Source of the DNA: JACKNG01 sp040220855
GTDB lineage: Bacteria; Pseudomonadota; Gammaproteobacteria; Ga0077536
Direction: 5' to 3'
Assembly (NCBI GenBank): GCA_040220855.1
Contig: JAVJVZ010000036.1
Location: 72,102 to 136,101 of the forward strand
DNA length: 64,000 nucleotides
Below are positions 61,784 through 64,000 of the stretch, piece by piece. The notes under the pieces are model-generated. The model was not told where the DNA came from and made no database searches. It saw nothing but the letters and a program-made list of their open reading frames with translations. The position numbers and the translations under genes were made by a program. How positions within the stretch are numbered: position 1 is the first letter of the stretch; each line of letters starts with the position of its first letter.

Positions 61784-61978
61784 TTACGGACTGCAGCCCG
61801 ACGTACAGGACGTCGTGTTCTCCGCATGGCTGGGACGGGCCTTCACGGTCAGGACGAGTGGAGCTGCTGCAACCACGGCTCCTTTGAGGAACCGTCGCCG
61901 TGCAGCCGTATGCGAGGCGTTCTCCGCCACGGCGGTGGGGCTTTCGTCTCGTTCCGCTTTTTCGAAATCCTTCGTCAT
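61784..61978 (-). CDS. Small twin-arginine peptide, candidate substrate of the kinase/PqqD operon
   Basis: 64 residues. A polar N-terminal stretch (1-24) precedes AARRRFLKGAVVAAAPLVLTV, a Tat-type signal (Arg27-Arg29, Phe30, Leu31, Lys32). A likely signal-peptidase site is PSHA/EN (after residue 52), leaving ENTTSCTSGCSP, 12 residues with Cys58 and Cys62. Either this short end or the longer molecule could be modified on Ser, Thr or Cys. GAGGA lies seven bases before the ATG, and two stop codons in a row (TAA TAA) follow. First gene of the minus-strand operon. The substrate role is inferred from position and composition. Confidence 0.72.
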   Translation of the reverse strand: MTKDFEKAERDESPTAVAENASHTAARRRFLKGAVVAAAPLVLTVKARPSHAENTTSCTSGCSP

Positions 61979-62357
61979 GGCGTCCTCGACAATGATTCAT
62001 CTCCAAGATACGGAGATCATATCCGACTTTTCTCGAACAAATAGCGGCAGTTACGCGAAGAATATGTAACAAACCATGGAGACGTCGCGACGGCCTGGTG
62101 TCTTTTCGCGCTCGTGAATACAGAGTGTATGAGAATCAGCTAGATAGAGCCCCTGATCGAGGTCATTCGGAGCGCGCGCGAGCGTGATCGGGGCGTTCTG
62201 GCCATTCGCGCGATTCTCAGGAAATGTGATTCGAATCTCATAAGGCAAGCGGGCCCGGCTGCTCTTGGCCCGGATGGGCTGACTAAATCTACCGCTGTTT
62301 CGACCGCGATTCGGTGCTTCGACGGGCGGCAAGACCTATTTGCACGAGCCACTGGAC
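61979..62357. other. Intergenic region upstream of the peptide operon
   Basis: 379 bp, the most AT-rich part of the window (26 of 60 bases are G or C at 61981-62040). It holds the inverted repeat ATCTCC/GGAGAT around AAGATAC (61999-62017) and a TATGAT -10-like hexamer for the minus strand. One 93-codon TTG-started minus-strand frame (62051-62332) lacks a ribosome site and any known motif, so it is not called as a gene. Confidence 0.45.
62016..62021 (-). promoter_or_regulatory. Possible -10 element for the peptide operon
   Basis: Minus-strand TATGAT (five of six to consensus) gives a leader of about 30 bases before the peptide ATG. No good -35 at 16-18 bases. The overlapping inverted repeat at 61999-62017 could be an operator. 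Confidence 0.25.
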
Positions 62358-63515
62358 TCACTCGTAGCCGGTCAGCTCGACGTAGCCGCGGCCCGGGTGG
62401 CTGCCGGTGACACTGACGGCACCCTCCCAGTAGCGGAAGCGGCCGCGCCACTCCTGGGCCGGCAGGCGCGCGGCGAGCGCGAGGTCGAGACCGTGGCGCG
62501 GAACCTGGAGCCGCCAGCCCTGCGGGTAGCGGATGCCGGTGTCCGGGCTGGTCCAGGTGCCGGTCGCGGTGAGGGTGACGTCGGTTGGGCCGAGACGGTG
62601 CACCGTACCCCCGGCGTCCTGCAGCGTGCCCGCCGACTGCGCGCCGGTAGCGCCGCCTGCCTCGCGCAGGCGGTAGAACATGAGGTTGGCGCCGTCGGCG
62701 AGTTGCAGGGCGAACCAGTCCCATCCCTGCTGGGTGCGATCGAGCGCACTGGTGCTCCATTCGCGGTCGAGCCAGGCGCTGCCACGGACGGCGAGAGGGC
62801 TGTCGTCGACGGCGACGCGCCCGCTGGCGTGCAGCCGCGGCATCGAGTAGTAGTAGGAGGCGTTGCCCGCCGCCGCACTCTTGGCCGAGAGGCCGTCGTC
62901 GCCCTGCAGCACGATGCCGGCCGTGTCGACGAGCTCGAGTTCGAGGGCGACGTCGTCCTGGGTGGCGCCGATCCGCCAGCGCCCGGCGCCGGCGGCGCTC
63001 TCGACATGCTCGATTGTCCAATCGTCGAGCCATACATGAGCGCGCGCGGTGGTGGCGCCCGCGACGGCAGGGTGCGCCCGGGCCAGGCGCTCGAAGGCGT
63101 GGAAGCGTTGCCCGGAGAGGTCGCTGAGGGCGAAGTGGCCGAGCATCACGCGCGGCGTACGCCAGGCCGAGGGTGAGTCCGGCACCGCGGAGGCGATTTC
63201 GAAACGGAACAGGGTGAGCTGAAAGCCGAACTCACGCCCGCCGTCGGCAGCGAGATGCCCGGTGAAATACCACCACTCGGTACGATAATCGGGGTGCGCG
63301 GCGTGATCGCGAGGAAACACGAACGCGCGCGGTTCGCCCGCACGAGCGAAACCGTCGTCGTCGTCGCGCGCAAGCAGGGCGGTGGTGTTCGCGGCGCTGT
63401 CCGCGCGCGGTGGTGGCGGCGCCGGCGTCAGCAGGTCGCCGAGCAGGGCGAGGCTGGCCAGCGCGATGACCGCGAGCCACGTGTTGCGCAGCCGCCGGTG
63501 GCGTCGGTCACTCAT
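62358..63515 (-). CDS. AttH/CrtC-type lipocalin-like protein
   Basis: 385 residues. An N-terminal anchor or signal helix (about 11-30) leads to the two-domain AttH/carotenoid-hydratase-like fold: YRTEWWYFTGHL (79-88), GFQLTLFR, SYYYSMPRLHASG, WLDREWSTS and GWDWFALQLADGANLMFYRLR. In attEFGH operons AttH follows FtsX-like permeases, as it does here with an 8-base overlap. Function in the family is uncertain; an extracytoplasmic hydrolase or binding role is proposed. Confidence 0.87.
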   Translation of the reverse strand: MSDRRHRRLRNTWLAVIALASLALLGDLLTPAPPPPRADSAANTTALLARDDDDGFARAGEPRAFVFPRDHAAHPDYRTEWWYFTGHLAADGGREFGFQLTLFRFEIASAVPDSPSAWRTPRVMLGHFALSDLSGQRFHAFERLARAHPAVAGATTARAHVWLDDWTIEHVESAAGAGRWRIGATQDDVALELELVDTAGIVLQGDDGLSAKSAAAGNASYYYSMPRLHASGRVAVDDSPLAVRGSAWLDREWSTSALDRTQQGWDWFALQLADGANLMFYRLREAGGATGAQSAGTLQDAGGTVHRLGPTDVTLTATGTWTSPDTGIRYPQGWRLQVPRHGLDLALAARLPAQEWRGRFRYWEGAVSVTGSHPGRGYVELTGYE

Positions 63516-64000
63516 AGCGCAGCGCGCTCGCCGGTGCGAAGCCGAGCGCGCGCTCGGCGGGGTAAACGGTGGCCGCCAGCGCGGCGAGCACGGCCAGCCC
63601 GGCGGGTTGCACCAGCGCCGCCGGATCGAGTCCGAGCTGCATGTGCCAGCCGAACGAGCGCACGTTGATCACTTCAATCAGCAGCGCCGCAATGGCGATG
63701 CCGAGCGGCATGGCGAGCAGCACCGCCACGGCGGCCACGACAAGTGTCTGCGCGTAGAGACTGCGGCGTACCAGGCCGCGCCCGCAACCGGTTGCGCGCA
63801 GCACCGCGTACTCGCGGGCGCGCTCGAGGTGCAGCGCGAGCAGCGCGTTGAACACGCCGAGTGCGGCAATCAGGGCGGCGAAGACCGTGATGACGTCGGT
63901 GATGACAAAGGTACGATCGAAAATTGCCAGCGAGCGAGCGCGGATCTCGGCATTCGACCAGACGCCGAGCGCGGGGCTGGCGGCGGCCACGCGCTCGGCG
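63508..64000 (-). CDS. FtsX-like ABC permease, C-terminal part
   Basis: The visible 164 codons carry the last three membrane helices of a MacB/FtsX-type permease: TDVITVFAALIAALGVFNALLALHLERAREYAVLRATGCGR, then a second helix (VVAAVAVLLAMPLGIAIAALLIEVINV) and a third near the C terminus, ending TVYPAERALGFAPASALRYE. The N-terminal part is beyond the right edge. The stop overlaps the AttH-like start (ATGAGTGA). Likely the AttF/AttG-type partner. Confidence 0.85.
   Translation of the reverse strand, partial: AERVAAASPALGVWSNAEIRARSLAIFDRTFVITDVITVFAALIAALGVFNALLALHLERAREYAVLRATGCGRGLVRRSLYAQTLVVAAVAVLLAMPLGIAIAALLIEVINVRSFGWHMQLGLDPAALVQPAGLAVLAALAATVYPAERALGFAPASALRYE

Noticed and set aside
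37938..61978. Lasso peptide biosynthesis cluster, because asparagine-synthetase-like genes, an HprK-like kinase and a nucleotidyltransferase all occur in the window
   Set aside because: Both AsnB-like proteins keep the N-terminal glutaminase Cys2 domain and lie in the glycan locus. No leader protease (B2-type) gene lies near the peptide, and the peptide has a Tat signal rather than a lasso leader.
62051..62332. 93-codon minus-strand frame upstream of the peptide operon
   Set aside because: It begins with TTG, has no ribosome site and no motif, and lies in the probable promoter region.
1..64000. CRISPR arrays, tRNA or rRNA genes, transposases or integrases
   Set aside because: No spaced direct repeats, cloverleaf sequences, rRNA segments or recombinase motifs were seen on reading both strands.

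Overview
The window is a GC-rich proteobacterial chromosome segment. The complete System I cytochrome c maturation operon, PpnN, GalU, the AttH/FtsX pair and the style of the polysaccharide genes suggest a gammaproteobacterium; a betaproteobacterium is possible. No rRNA, tRNA, CRISPR array or insertion sequence was seen. Many genes start with GTG or TTG and are coupled to the preceding stop codon (ATGA, GTGA, TTGA or TGATG overlaps), so most gene blocks read as long operons.

Layout. (1) 1-5308: an Anbu (bacterial proteasome-like) locus, made of a transglutaminase/DUF2126 protein cut by the left edge, a circularly permuted ATP-grasp protein, an alpha-E protein and the Anbu peptidase. (2) 5451-12328, minus strand: ccmABCDEFGHI, complete. 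(3) 12465-12887: a small conserved protein of unknown role. (4) 13126-54082: a surface polysaccharide (O-antigen or capsule) locus of about 41 kb. Sugar supply: UDP-glucuronate 4-epimerase, TviB-type dehydrogenase, UDP-glucose dehydrogenase, WbpE-like aminotransferase, GDP-fucose pair Gmd/Fcl, an SQD1-like (UDP-sulfoquinovose synthase family) enzyme, a WbpM-type dehydratase and GalU. Decoration: an MBOAT acyltransferase with an SGNH-like partner, two AsnB-type amidotransferases and nine methyltransferases or methyltransferase domains. Assembly and export: several glycosyltransferases, a WecA/WbpL-type initiating transferase and a Wzm/Wzt ABC exporter. A MarR-like winged-helix regulator preceded by two matching palindromes sits in the middle. 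The right end resembles the wbpS-T-V-L-M end of the Pseudomonas aeruginosa O6 locus. (5) 54148-57880: a PhoX-family phosphatase, a small unknown protein and the nucleosidase PpnN. (6) About 57900-62350: a visibly lower-GC insert holding a GT4-like glycosyltransferase and a four-gene operon: a 64-residue twin-arginine peptide, a PqqD-like protein, an HprK-related kinase and a family-5 nucleotidyltransferase. (7) 62358-64000: an AttH/CrtC-type lipocalin-like protein and an FtsX-type permease cut by the right edge.

The most interesting part is the insert in (6). A very short Tat-exported Cys/Ser/Thr peptide is encoded ahead of a peptide-binding PqqD fold, an HPr-kinase-like enzyme and a nucleotidyltransferase. 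In some lasso-peptide systems the last two enzyme types phosphorylate and then glycosylate a peptide, but no lasso cyclase or protease is present here. Other notable signals are a chain of overlapping three-residue upstream reading frames built from a tandem 8-mer at the start of a methyltransferase (43883-43914), twin palindromes in front of the regulator (30019-30067), and two fusion enzymes (23595-24959 and 39809-41605).
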